This document shows, piece after piece, positions 1 to 8,628 of a stretch of DNA of 34,649 nt (within the stretch, counting starts at the first letter, position 1; each line of letters opens with the position of its first letter). Source of the stretch: a virus. The position numbers were made by a program, and so were the translations under genes. The notes under the pieces are model-generated. The model had not been told where the DNA came from and did no database searches. It was given only the letters and a program-made list of their open reading frames with translations. The stretch covers positions 1 through 34,649 of the IMG/VR virus record IMGVR_UViG_3300021956_000044; one strand, given 5' to 3'.

Positions 1-130
1 AGATAAATCTAACTTCTTGAATCGTTTAGGTCGTTTGATTGCACAAATCGGAAGCGGCACGGTTGATATGGGCGTACAAACCTATCCAACGATGTATTCT
101 ACTTGGGTATCTGCAAAAGCTGATTTTGAT
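1..130. repeat. Terminal direct repeat (left copy)
   Basis: Bases 1-126 are identical to 34521-34646. The right copy then has TTT where the left has TTTT, and the last bases match again once that one-base gap is allowed. The repeat lies inside an open reading frame: the left copy keeps the frame open and the right copy would shift it. The simplest reading is an assembly overlap of a circular or circularly permuted genome, with a homopolymer error at the extreme end. A true short terminal repeat of the virion DNA cannot be excluded. Confidence 0.95.
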
Positions 131-496
131 TTTGCTGGTCAACCAAGTGCGAATGATTATTGTCAAATCGGAGCGCGCCAATTTATTTTTAAAGCAAGCG
201 GTGCAAATGCATCAAATGATGAAGTTAATATAGGCGCAAACTTAGCAGCTACAATGGCCGCTTTGGTTGCTCAAATTAACAACTCATCAGATGCAATTAC
301 TTCTAGTTATGTTGTAGCTATGGTCAAAGATGCGGATTCTGTAACTGTAGCATGTTCAAAACCTGGAAGAATCGGCAACATGTTCGCAATCAAGAAATCA
401 GGTACTAATATATCTGTAAGTAATGATTCAAACGGTTGTTTAACTGGTGGTGTTGAAACGTTGCCTGACGCACTTGGCACGTTAAACATTGCTTAG
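1..496 (+). CDS. Head-associated structural protein, 3' part (starts at 34417)
   Basis: This is the continuation of the gene that begins with ATG at 34417 and runs across the contig junction. Joined, it gives about 199 residues. It follows the major capsid gene after a terminator and precedes the tail fibre, a place for head-decoration or virion-surface proteins. Residues from about the middle to the end form a compact beta-rich domain with the pattern QIGARQFIFKA, then VNIGANLAATMAALVAQIN, GRIGNMFAI and a closing GCLTGGVETLP. A diverged relative of this domain sits inside the large tail protein at 6049-8628. The TTG at base 17 is only an internal codon and not the start. The structural role is inferred from position. 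The exact role (cement, decoration or minor head protein) is not known. Confidence 0.8.
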   Translation, partial: DKSNFLNRLGRLIAQIGSGTVDMGVQTYPTMYSTWVSAKADFDFAGQPSANDYCQIGARQFIFKASGANASNDEVNIGANLAATMAALVAQINNSSDAITSSYVVAMVKDADSVTVACSKPGRIGNMFAIKKSGTNISVSNDSNGCLTGGVETLPDALGTLNIA

Positions 497-513
497 ATTT
501 TAGGAAATAAATT

Positions 514-2661
514 ATGTCTGTTTCAGTAAGCTTGAATGGAAGTACCTTTTTGATTCCTAGCGTTCGAAATGAAACCGGATGGCAAACACAGTTAACCACT
601 TGGATTCAATCCGTTTCATCAAACACGTTACAAAAAATAGGTGGCACATTCACGCTTACTGCTGACATTAACTTTGGAACGTCTTACGGCGTGACGGCTA
701 AATTCTTTGCAGCAAGTTCGCATGTGAATTTTACTGAAGGATCAGGTCCATCAACACCCGCGAGTGGTGTTGTTAGTGCGTACGCTAAGACGGATAAGAC
801 TTTGTATTATAAAGATTCGACAGGGGCGGAACGACAAATAGCAACTGGTTCAAGTTCAGGGATTAACTACGCAAGCGGTACTAGTTCAGATTTTGAATCA
901 GGAATTGGTAGCTGGTTAACCTACGCTGATGGTGCTGCAACCCCTGTAGATTTAACCGGTGGTTCACCTACTGCGACATTTACACAATCAAGTTCTTCAC
1001 CTTTGCGAGGTTCTTACTCAGGATTATATACGGCAACCGGAACAATCGGCCAAGGTGTTGCGTTAGCCGTAACGGTTCCACGCGCAGACTTCGCTTCACC
1101 TATAGAAATTAGTTTTAACTATGAGATCGGCACTTCTTCTAGCTTCACAGACGGTGACATTGCTATATGGGTTTACGACGTCACGAATTCAACGTTGATT
1201 CAACCTGTGCCATATTTACTTCCAAAAGCAACAGGCCAAGAAAAGTTTACATGTTACTTTCAAACATCTGCAACGGGTACTAGTTATCGTGTAGGTATTC
1301 ACCAAGCCACCGCAAACACTGGTTACACAGTCAAGATAGACAACGTACAGATCGGGCCAGTTCAATCAAATGAGCTTGGGACGATTATTACAGACGCACA
1401 AACTTATACTCCAACACTTAGCACTGGCGCGTTTGGTACTAATACAAACTATTTTACATGGCAACGCATAGGCGATTCGGTTCGCATCATTGGAAGAATA
1501 GCACAAACAGGGGCAGGAACGGCCGGTTCTGGTAACTATCTTCTATCACTACCAACAGGGTTAACGATTGACACTGCGAAGATTACACCTGCGGTTAATT
1601 TTTATAATACTTCAGTTGGTAGCGCAGCTATAGCTGGTACGACACTCACTAACTCACTAGGTACAGTATTTGCTGCAACAAGCACGTCAATCGGTATTGC
1701 ATATGTAAACGCTACAGCAAACGCTACATTATGGAGTTCTAGCGTTCAATCACTAGGTGACGCAAACGTATCTGTAGCGTTTGATGCACTAATTCCAATT
1801 CAAGGATGGTCCTCCTCCTCCGTTAGTTCTAGTGCGGATTATACTACTAGAAAAATTAACGCTAGGTATTCTGTACCTACAGGTACATTAGCGGCTTCAT
1901 ACAATGTCGTTAAATTCACTACTAAGACTTATGACCAAGATTCGTCTTATGATACGTCAACAGGATTATATACTGCAAAAAGCGCTGGTGAGTTCAAAGT
2001 TTCGGCTAACGTTATAGTTACTGGTACATCATCGGTAACAACATCACTTATAGCGCTGCAAGTTTTTAAAAATTCTACTGCGGTATCTACTGTTTATAAC
2101 CCTGGAGTTACAACAGGTTCACAAGAGGTAACTTCCTATATATCAGACACAGTTTCAGTTGTAGCGGGTGATACAATAAGCATTAAGTGTTACACTGTGA
2201 TGACAGGAAGCCCTGCTTATAGCTCTACGTCAAATGGTTTTATATCTATTGAAAAGTCACAAGGCCCATCCCAAGTGCTGCCGAGCGAGAGCGTAAACAT
2301 GCAAGCCGCAGGAACTACAACCGGCGGGACAGGTGCAGATTCCATTATTATTTTTGGGACTACCGTTTTTGATTCTCATGGCAGTGCTTACAATACCTCA
2401 ACAGGTAGATATACTTGCCCGATGGCAGGAAAATATAGGGTTTCTGTAGCTATAAATGGATCTAATGCTGTTGCATTGAAGTTGTTTAAAGATGATTCTT
2501 ACACTAGATGGATAGGAAACACACCTTCTGGCGTTGGCGGTGGATCGACTATAGTTAGTTGTTTGGCGGGAACAATATTAGACGTTCGATCAAGTGCGAA
2601 TCTAGGTGCTTATTCTTCATCTGATAATTCTAGTTTGTCAATCGAAAGGATTGGTTCATAA
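514..2661 (+). CDS. Tail fibre / receptor-binding protein with C1q-like domains
   Basis: This is a 715-residue, Ser/Thr/Gly-rich beta protein, probably the trimeric tail fibre or spike that contacts the host surface. The N-terminal roughly 120 residues (SLNGSTFLIPSVRNETGW, then TLYYKDSTGAERQ) resemble virion-attachment domains common in environmental phage fibres. A segment at about 125-285 (SDFESGIGSW ... KIDNVQIG) looks like a carbohydrate-binding jelly roll. The segment at about 290-440 is a further beta domain. Two C-terminal modules at about 450-585 and 595-715 share the pattern YDTSTGLYTAKSAGEF and YNTSTGRYTCPMAGKY, typical of C1q/TNF-like jelly rolls. The gene starts 17 bp after the preceding gene, with AGGAAATAA just before the ATG. 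Domain names come from visual pattern matching; the fibre role is fairly secure. Confidence 0.85.
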   Translation: MSVSVSLNGSTFLIPSVRNETGWQTQLTTWIQSVSSNTLQKIGGTFTLTADINFGTSYGVTAKFFAASSHVNFTEGSGPSTPASGVVSAYAKTDKTLYYKDSTGAERQIATGSSSGINYASGTSSDFESGIGSWLTYADGAATPVDLTGGSPTATFTQSSSSPLRGSYSGLYTATGTIGQGVALAVTVPRADFASPIEISFNYEIGTSSSFTDGDIAIWVYDVTNSTLIQPVPYLLPKATGQEKFTCYFQTSATGTSYRVGIHQATANTGYTVKIDNVQIGPVQSNELGTIITDAQTYTPTLSTGAFGTNTNYFTWQRIGDSVRIIGRIAQTGAGTAGSGNYLLSLPTGLTIDTAKITPAVNFYNTSVGSAAIAGTTLTNSLGTVFAATSTSIGIAYVNATANATLWSSSVQSLGDANVSVAFDALIPIQGWSSSSVSSSADYTTRKINARYSVPTGTLAASYNVVKFTTKTYDQDSSYDTSTGLYTAKSAGEFKVSANVIVTGTSSVTTSLIALQVFKNSTAVSTVYNPGVTTGSQEVTSYISDTVSVVAGDTISIKCYTVMTGSPAYSSTSNGFISIEKSQGPSQVLPSESVNMQAAGTTTGGTGADSIIIFGTTVFDSHGSAYNTSTGRYTCPMAGKYRVSVAINGSNAVALKLFKDDSYTRWIGNTPSGVGGGSTIVSCLAGTILDVRSSANLGAYSSSDNSSLSIERIGS

Positions 2662-2662
2662 C

Positions 2663-2779
2663 ATGAAACTAATCTTCATCTTATTCTGCCTAACAATATC
2701 AGCTTGCAGTCAAAGACTAATCGTCAAAGATTGCGACAAAGTAGCAAACGAAAAACCGGAGTGGGTATGTACATATTAA
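2663..2779 (+). CDS. Small lipoprotein, 38 aa
   Basis: The short gene begins one base after the tail-fibre stop codon and has AAAGGA about 12 bp upstream. The product starts MKLIFILFCLTISAC, which is a basic N-terminus, a hydrophobic core and a lipobox (ISAC) that would place lipidated Cys15 at the mature N-terminus. The remaining 24 residues contain two more cysteines. It overlaps the next lipoprotein gene by 13 bp in another frame. It has the size and signal of a small outer-membrane or periplasmic lipoprotein. Possible roles are superinfection exclusion through receptor masking or an o-spanin-like function. Neither is shown by the sequence. Confidence 0.75.
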   Translation: MKLIFILFCLTISACSQRLIVKDCDKVANEKPEWVCTY

Positions 2780-2877
2780 TTTTGTTACCATTCTTAATCG
2801 GTTGCTCAACACCGAAATACAAAATTATTTGTGAACCAACTTACAAATCGCAAAAATGCGAGAAAGTAGAGATATAA
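2767..2877 (+). CDS. Small lipoprotein, 36 aa, overlapping the previous one
   Basis: ATG at 2767 is preceded by GGAG at 2758-2761, a good ribosome-binding site inside the 3' end of the upstream lipoprotein gene. The product starts MYILILLPFLIGCST, with lipobox LIGC and lipidated Cys13, followed by a 23-residue tail with two cysteines (IICEP and KCEKVEI). The stop codon abuts the ATG of the next virion gene at 2878. The cysteine layout (lipid Cys plus two more) is the same as in its neighbour although the sequences differ, so the pair may act together or be a very old duplication. Function unknown. Confidence 0.75.
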   Translation: MYILILLPFLIGCSTPKYKIICEPTYKSQKCEKVEI

Positions 2878-3222
2878 ATGGCTGTTTCATCTATCCCAGA
2901 ATATGGGCATTTAGTACCAACAAGCGCATCGAAATCTGTTACGACTGCAGGTACACGAGTACAATTATCAACAGATTCTTCGATACGATCTGGTTATATT
3001 GTTATTCAAGCACTATCGACAAATTCAGGTAAGATTTTTTTAGGTGGAACAACGGTTTCATCTTCAAATGGTTTAACATTATCCGCAAGCGCATCTGTTA
3101 CCTTAAATGCTGAAGCAATTAAAGGTGGCGCTAGGATTTATCGACTGAGTGACTTTTATATTGATTCATCTGTTAACGGTGAAGGCGTAAATATTACATA
3201 CTTTCTAGAGGCAACATCATGA
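2878..3222 (+). CDS. Small virion / tail protein, 114 aa
   Basis: This is a beta-rich protein without signal peptide or membrane segments. The pattern SGYIVIQALSTNSGKIFLGGTTVSSSNGLTL followed by a Leu-Ser-Asp-Phe-Tyr-Ile-Asp-Ser segment and VNGEGVNITYF recurs in small structural proteins encoded next to tail fibres in many phages. Together with its place between fibre genes this suggests a small capping or accessory tail protein. It starts directly after the second lipoprotein stop codon and overlaps the next gene by four bases (ATGA). Exact role unknown. Confidence 0.75.
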   Translation: MAVSSIPEYGHLVPTSASKSVTTAGTRVQLSTDSSIRSGYIVIQALSTNSGKIFLGGTTVSSSNGLTLSASASVTLNAEAIKGGARIYRLSDFYIDSSVNGEGVNITYFLEATS

Positions 3223-4556
3223 GTATACAAGTCAATAACCCGCCTAGTACGGGTGGTGGTGGTGGTACTGGTAATATTCTTTCTATTAACGGAGATACCA
3301 ACGCAGCACAAACGATTGTACCGGCTAGCACTGGCACTGATTTTACTATTGCTACAGCTGCAGGTGTAACAACTGTTGCCATACCTACAGCAAGTGCAAC
3401 GAATCGAGGATTATTATCAAGTTCTAACTTTACGACTTTTAATAATAAAGAACCTGCAATTACTGCAGGTACAACTGCACAATATTTAAAAGGTGATAAA
3501 TCATTAGGTACATTAGTAACAGATACACGTCTCGGTCTATCTGCTACCGCACCTGTTTTATATGATAATTCAACTGGGATTATCTCAATGCCTTCGGCGA
3601 CAACTAGTGCTAATGGCTATATGCCATCATCGTTGGTGACTACAATAACAACTCAACATGTAGACTTAGGTAATGGAACTGAAGGGGCAATAACTTTAAA
3701 TTCCGGCGGTACTGTTTCTATTCCATTACGCACTATGTGTTATTCGTCTTTGACGATTACGAACAACACAAACGTTACAACAGGTAATATGCGCGTATTT
3801 ATACAAGGCGCATTTCAAATAGATGCAGGGTCTTCATTTGGTAGAAATGGCGCAACAGGTGGTAATGCTTCAGGTGGTACGGCAGGTACATTAGGCGCAG
3901 CAATTTCGGGCGGTGATATTGGCGCTTCGATTGCCGGGACTGCAGGTGGTACAGGTAGCACAGGTGCAGGAACTCAAGCAACGAGTCCGACAGCAAGTGC
4001 TATTTCATTTGGTGGGTCTGGTGGACAAGGTTCTGCAGGTGGTACGTCTGGAGCAAATGCAGGCGGTGCTTTACGTGCAGGCGGTGCAAATACTTATCGT
4101 GGCATTACTTTTTTAACTCAACATTTTCTTACTGCAGCTGTTGCAGTGGGTTGTGGTGGTGGCGGTGCTGGTGGTGGTTCTGGTGGTGGCGATGGTACAA
4201 ACTCTGGAGGTGGCGGAGGTGGCGGCGGAGGCGGTGGCGGTGCTGTAGTTGTATTTTGTGGAAGCATAAACAATGCAGGAACCATAAGCGCAAACGGTGG
4301 TATCGGTGGCAATGGTGCCGCGGGCGTCGCTGGTAATGCTGCAGGCGGTGGTGGTGGCGGCGGTGGTGGCGGTGGTTTTTGCTATATCGTCTATAACTCA
4401 ACCACTGGATCGGGCTTAGGAACTATTACAGCAAGCGGCGGGAATGGCGGCAATGGTGGCGCTGGCAGTGGTACTGGCGGTGCTGGTACTGCAGGCGTAG
4501 CAGGTTCAGCGGGTTACGTCGTTAAATTCAATTCAACCACAAGAGCATGGAGTTAA
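3219..4556 (+). CDS. Glycine-rich tail fibre / adhesin with poly-glycine tracts
   Basis: The 445-residue protein has an N-terminal fibre-like part (residues 1-200, with GTTAQYLKGDKSLGTL, a motif common in phage tail fibres) and a C-terminal half (about 205-440) built mostly of glycine. That half includes runs of 11-13 glycines and GGNGGNGG-type repeats separated by short beta-like segments such as AVVVFCGSINNAGTISANGG and GFCYIVYNS. This recalls the polyglycine-II helix sandwich described for the gp38-type adhesins of T-even-like phages such as S16, so a receptor-binding tip is likely. That comparison is an analogy of composition and not proven homology. The GGT/GGC coding repeats are prone to slippage. 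It overlaps the upstream gene by ATGA. Confidence 0.8.
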   Translation: MSIQVNNPPSTGGGGGTGNILSINGDTNAAQTIVPASTGTDFTIATAAGVTTVAIPTASATNRGLLSSSNFTTFNNKEPAITAGTTAQYLKGDKSLGTLVTDTRLGLSATAPVLYDNSTGIISMPSATTSANGYMPSSLVTTITTQHVDLGNGTEGAITLNSGGTVSIPLRTMCYSSLTITNNTNVTTGNMRVFIQGAFQIDAGSSFGRNGATGGNASGGTAGTLGAAISGGDIGASIAGTAGGTGSTGAGTQATSPTASAISFGGSGGQGSAGGTSGANAGGALRAGGANTYRGITFLTQHFLTAAVAVGCGGGGAGGGSGGGDGTNSGGGGGGGGGGGGAVVVFCGSINNAGTISANGGIGGNGAAGVAGNAAGGGGGGGGGGGFCYIVYNSTTGSGLGTITASGGNGGNGGAGSGTGGAGTAGVAGSAGYVVKFNSTTRAWS

Positions 4557-4557
4557 T

Positions 4558-4722
4558 ATGAACGAAGTAGAAACTAGAGAAATTTGTTGTCAAGGTTGTC
4601 AAAAACCACTTGGCACAATGGAACGACCTAAGGGCACATTGCCAGAGCATTGGGCAGCGTATCTATCAGGTTATTTTTGCGAATCATGCATAGATCAACA
4701 ACAAGGGGAACAACAACAATGA
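4558..4722 (+). CDS. Small zinc-ribbon-like protein, 54 aa
   Basis: The ATG lies just after the adhesin stop codon. The product contains CCQGCQKPLG near residue 10 and YFCESCI near residue 40, i.e. two pairs of cysteines about 25 residues apart, the spacing of a zinc ribbon. The C-terminus is Gln-rich (DQQQGEQQQ). The stop codon overlaps the start of the next gene as ATGATG, which suggests coupled translation. No homologous family is recognised. It is a small accessory protein within the tail operon. Confidence 0.65.
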   Translation: MNEVETREICCQGCQKPLGTMERPKGTLPEHWAAYLSGYFCESCIDQQQGEQQQ

Positions 4723-5096
4723 TGCAACAAGAAAAAAAACCATTTAGCAAAGAAGAAGTTCTAAAAGTATTAGAACAACTGATGGGTGAAATGGGCGCAA
4801 TGGATAAATTAGATATGCCAGACATGGAAGGCAAAGCGCATGAAGATTCTGAATCAAAGAAATTTGAATCAGATGAAGACATGGGAAAAGTAACCGATGC
4901 CGTTGACTCTGGTGATTCTAATCCAGAAAAAGATCCATCCGGTGTTGATGAAAGTCCATCGGTTAACAAAGAAACATCTATGCCAAAAGTTCTTCCAGGT
5001 GCAGAAGATAAAATGAACACAGGCGTTGATGAAAAAGATGATTCAGATATGGTTTCTTATTTGAAATATAAAATGAAAGGTCAAATGTACAAATGA
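4719..5096 (+). CDS. Acidic hypothetical virion-region protein, 125 aa
   Basis: The reading frame is open from 4650, but the start is best placed at ATG 4719 (MMQQEKKPF) because AGGGG at 4704-4708 lies about ten bases upstream and the codon overlaps the stop of the previous gene. The product is strongly acidic and rich in Asp, Glu, Ser, Met and Lys, with no hydrophobic core in its middle (EDSESKKFESDEDMGK). It is probably largely disordered, with helical ends. It ends in ATGA overlap with the adaptor gene. A scaffold-like or chaperone-like assembly role would fit, but nothing proves it. Confidence 0.7.
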   Translation: MMQQEKKPFSKEEVLKVLEQLMGEMGAMDKLDMPDMEGKAHEDSESKKFESDEDMGKVTDAVDSGDSNPEKDPSGVDESPSVNKETSMPKVLPGAEDKMNTGVDEKDDSDMVSYLKYKMKGQMYK

Positions 5097-6049
5097 TATA
5101 CACGACCGAAGACTTAATAACGTCGATTAAAACACGCGGATTATTGCCGTCGTCTCAATCGACTTTTCAGGACTCAAACTTAATCAGTTTGATGAACGAA
5201 GAAATTATGTCTTCGATCGTGCCTGATATCATAACGATGCGTGAAGATTTCTTTTTAAGATCAAAAGATTCGACAATCACAGCTGGCATTTCACGTTACC
5301 CAATGCCAGATCGTGCGATTGGTAATGTTCTTAAAAAGGTGTTTTTAAAAGATTCTTTAACGAATCGTAAAGAAGTACCGCGTTTAAACATTAGCGACAT
5401 GATAGCTTTTACATCTACAGGCGAAGTGGTTGGATATTTACTTGAGGGTGATTACGTAAAAATCATACCAGCTACAGCAACATTCCCAACAATGGAAATG
5501 TGGTATTATGAAAGGCCTTCAAAACTAGTAGAAACAAGTCTGTGCGCTAAAATAACCGCAATTTCTTCAGGTTCAGGAACAACTACGTACACGGTTAACA
5601 CAGATCTTACAGGGTCTTTATCTGTTGGTAGTCAAGTTGACTTTCTTAATTCGACAAGTCCTTTACTGTTATGGTGTAAGGATGTTGTAATTACTGCAAT
5701 CACTAGCACTACTATTTCGGTTTCAACAACAGATGTATCAAACGAAAATGGCGACATAGAATTACCGCAAGTTAACGACTATATATGTCCGCAGTTTTCG
5801 ACTAATATACCGATGTTACCAGAAGAGTTTCATCCTATTATTGTGCAACTTACTGTAGCTAGATGCATGGAGGCTTTGGGTCACATGGACAAACTGCAAG
5901 CAGTTAACGCGAAACTAAGTGAGATGCGTAAGTCTGCAATGGATATGATTGCCAATAGGGTTGATTCTGAACCAAGTAAGATTATCAACAGAAATTCTAT
6001 TTTAAGATATTCTGGACGGTCTCTATATAAGAATGCGGTTGTGAGATAA
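5093..6049 (+). CDS. Putative head-tail adaptor / connector protein
   Basis: This 318-residue protein is encoded directly before the large tail protein. The N-terminal helical part (TTEDLITSIKTRGLLPSSQ, then DLIS-like LMNEEIMSSIVPDI) and the C-terminal helical part (HPIIVQLTVARCMEALG, KLQAVNAKLSEMRKSAMDMIANR) resemble adaptor proteins that dock under the portal in short-tailed phages. Between them is a beta-rich insertion at about residues 150-235 (TAISSGSGTTTYTV ... STTISVSTTDVSN). It overlaps the previous gene by ATGA and the next by one base (TAATG). The adaptor call rests on order and helix pattern and is not a firm family match. Confidence 0.65.
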   Translation: MIYTTEDLITSIKTRGLLPSSQSTFQDSNLISLMNEEIMSSIVPDIITMREDFFLRSKDSTITAGISRYPMPDRAIGNVLKKVFLKDSLTNRKEVPRLNISDMIAFTSTGEVVGYLLEGDYVKIIPATATFPTMEMWYYERPSKLVETSLCAKITAISSGSGTTTYTVNTDLTGSLSVGSQVDFLNSTSPLLLWCKDVVITAITSTTISVSTTDVSNENGDIELPQVNDYICPQFSTNIPMLPEEFHPIIVQLTVARCMEALGHMDKLQAVNAKLSEMRKSAMDMIANRVDSEPSKIINRNSILRYSGRSLYKNAVVR

Positions 6050-8628
6050 TGCAAGAATCAATCACTAAATGCTTAGGACTAGTTACGCAGTATAATTCGC
6101 TCACTACAGCAAGTGGCGCGATGTCGCAAGCAGACGATTCAATTGTTAGACGTGAGAACATTATTGAATCAAGACGTGGTTACAATTCTTATTCTAGTGC
6201 TTCATTATCTAGTACACCAACACAACTTACAACGTATCTATCGAAAGTAATTGCGCATCAAGGCACCACACTTTCGTATGATAATGGATCTGGTACGTTT
6301 GCTAATTATAGCGGTTCTTATAGTGCGCCTAGTGGATATTTGATTGATTTTTGCGAGGCTAACGGAAACTTATATTTTACAACATCAAATGGCCTTCGTT
6401 CGATGGTTAATATTAGTGGTACAGCAGCAAAAAAAGTCGGTGTATCTAAACCTATCGAAATAGGTGTTTCTAGTTGGACGACTAGTGCTGCTATAAACTC
6501 ATTCGATAATGCGCACTATGCTGCATATAGAGCGTTGCTTGTTAGAACTGATGTAAATTCAAATGTCATTTATTCATCTGCTTCAGCTAGACAGTTTGTA
6601 TTAAATGATTCGACTTGGACACCTGCAGGCCCTAGTGCTAATGCAAGCCCTGTTATTCGAGTTTATTTACCTGCAGAAATAGGAACTGAAATTTCAAATG
6701 GTTCAGCAAGTGCAACAGACTATCAAGCACAATTATATAGAACTGTAATAGGTGGAAACTATTCTGCAACAGACGGAGACGTTGCAGGTGATGAAATGTA
6801 TCTTGTTTACCAAGTAACATTATCATCAACAGATATTTCAAATGGATACGTAGAAATAACTGATATAGTTCCAACTACAATACCCACAGGCGCTAGCTTA
6901 TATGTAAACGCAACTCGTGAAGGAATAACTCAAAATAATGATAAGCCACCATTAGCTAAAACAATTGCTTTATATAAATCAAGTTATCTAATGTTGGGTA
7001 ATTGTACGATGAAGCATAGACTAAAAGTAACGCTTCTTGGGGCAGCTGCATTAGCTGTAAATGATACTGTTACCGTTGCAGGTGTAACTTATACAGCAAA
7101 AGCTGCTGAATCAATTGCATCGAATCAATTTCAATTATTTACTGCAACAAGTGTTTCTTTGAATGTTCAAGAGACAGCAAAAAGTTTGTGTAGAGTGATT
7201 AACAGATCAGCATCTAATACAACAATTTACGCTTATTATCAGGGGTCCACCGCTAACAATGGGGCAAACATAGGCCAAATAGTATTTGAAGAGCGTGAAC
7301 CAGGCGGTGCAGGGTTTGGATTTTCAACTAGTTCAGGCGGTACAGACGCGTTTTACCCAAAACCTTCTACTAGTGTGCCTACTAGTGGTGATCTATTTTC
7401 AAAAGCAGAATCACAACCAAACTATTTATATTACAGTAAAGCTCAACAATTTGAGTCATTTCCAGAGTTAAATTACATTCAAATCGGACCAAAGAATAAA
7501 GCGATTATTCGAATCAAGGCTTTACGTGATTCATTAATTATCATGACAGAAGCAGGTGTGTATCGTTTGACGGGCGACTCGCCATCTAGCTTTTCGATTC
7601 AACCACTTGATTTAAATGTTATTGTTAAAGCTAAGAATTCGGTTGCTACGTGTAACAATTTGATATTTGCGTTAACGAATCAAGGTGTTGTTTCTATATC
7701 TGATAATGCGGTTGAAACGATTAGTCGAAAGATTGAACCAAGCATCAATCCACTGCTAACGTACACATCAATTGATACATATTCTTACGGTGTAGGTTAT
7801 GAATCAGAAAGACAATATTTATTGTCAACAATGACGGACTCAACTGATACATCGGCAACTCAAACATTTTGTTACAATTTATTCACAGGGTGTTGGACGC
7901 GTTGGACTTACGGAATATCAAGCGCAGTAGTTGAATCAAGTGTTGATAAACTATTTTTCACTAAACCAAACGCAAATTATGTATATAGAGAGCGAAAGTC
8001 TTTTTCCAATGATGATTACAGTGATCCTAATTTTGATATTACTATTACTTCTATCAATGGATCAGTAGTTACAATAAGTGGTACTGCTCCAGTTATAGGC
8101 GATGTTATTTCTCAAACGGCAGACAGCTTTACGACTCAAATAGTTATCACTAACGTTGTATCTAATGGTGCTTATTATGATTTGACGTTAGACAATCAAC
8201 CGCCATCTACTTGGTACGCTGGCACTGCGACCATATATCCTGCAATTCCATTTACAATAGCATGGAAGGATTGGGTTGCAGAACAACCAGGGGCACTAAA
8301 ATGTGTGTCTCAAATTCAATTATTAGCGGATTCACAAAGTGACAATAATACGACGACTCAAATTATTGCAGGTTTCGAAACTGATTCAGATACAGAAGAG
8401 GATCAAGTTGCTATTTCATCGGATGCTATGGGATGGGGCGACGGTTGGGGTGATTTACCTTGGGGCGGTATTGGCGATTCTTATTCTTATCGTACTTATA
8501 CACCACAGCGAAAAGTATATTCTAGATTCTTACGTTTACGGGCATTGCATCGTAGGGGTTTAGAGCGTTGCTCTGTAGCAGGTGTATCGATAACTTTTAG
8601 CATGGTTTCAGATAGGCCAAACCGATGA
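6049..8628 (+). CDS. Putative tail nozzle / hub protein of a short-tailed phage
   Basis: At 859 residues this is the largest protein in the window. The N-terminus (CLGLVTQYNSLTTASGAMSQ, then IVRRENIIESRRGYN) has the pattern seen in large podoviral tail proteins that form the nozzle or stabilise the tail. Repeated beta blades follow (TYLSKVIAHQGTTLSYDNG, ANGNLYFTTSNGL, DSLIIMTEAGVYRLTG, NNLIFALTNQGVVSIS), as in a propeller. Residues about 330-440 hold an inserted domain resembling the head-associated protein that spans the contig junction. Residues about 660-730 are another small beta insertion (ITSINGSVVTISG). It is co-translated with the adaptor upstream and a small tail protein downstream. 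The nozzle role is inferred. Confidence 0.7.
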   Translation: MQESITKCLGLVTQYNSLTTASGAMSQADDSIVRRENIIESRRGYNSYSSASLSSTPTQLTTYLSKVIAHQGTTLSYDNGSGTFANYSGSYSAPSGYLIDFCEANGNLYFTTSNGLRSMVNISGTAAKKVGVSKPIEIGVSSWTTSAAINSFDNAHYAAYRALLVRTDVNSNVIYSSASARQFVLNDSTWTPAGPSANASPVIRVYLPAEIGTEISNGSASATDYQAQLYRTVIGGNYSATDGDVAGDEMYLVYQVTLSSTDISNGYVEITDIVPTTIPTGASLYVNATREGITQNNDKPPLAKTIALYKSSYLMLGNCTMKHRLKVTLLGAAALAVNDTVTVAGVTYTAKAAESIASNQFQLFTATSVSLNVQETAKSLCRVINRSASNTTIYAYYQGSTANNGANIGQIVFEEREPGGAGFGFSTSSGGTDAFYPKPSTSVPTSGDLFSKAESQPNYLYYSKAQQFESFPELNYIQIGPKNKAIIRIKALRDSLIIMTEAGVYRLTGDSPSSFSIQPLDLNVIVKAKNSVATCNNLIFALTNQGVVSISDNAVETISRKIEPSINPLLTYTSIDTYSYGVGYESERQYLLSTMTDSTDTSATQTFCYNLFTGCWTRWTYGISSAVVESSVDKLFFTKPNANYVYRERKSFSNDDYSDPNFDITITSINGSVVTISGTAPVIGDVISQTADSFTTQIVITNVVSNGAYYDLTLDNQPPSTWYAGTATIYPAIPFTIAWKDWVAEQPGALKCVSQIQLLADSQSDNNTTTQIIAGFETDSDTEEDQVAISSDAMGWGDGWGDLPWGGIGDSYSYRTYTPQRKVYSRFLRLRALHRRGLERCSVAGVSITFSMVSDRPNR

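Noticed and set aside
4118-4401. Long open frames antisense and in alternate frame to the poly-glycine tract (Pro-, His- or Trp-rich)
   Set aside because: They are produced by the GGN repeats read in other frames, have extreme composition and no ribosome-binding sites.
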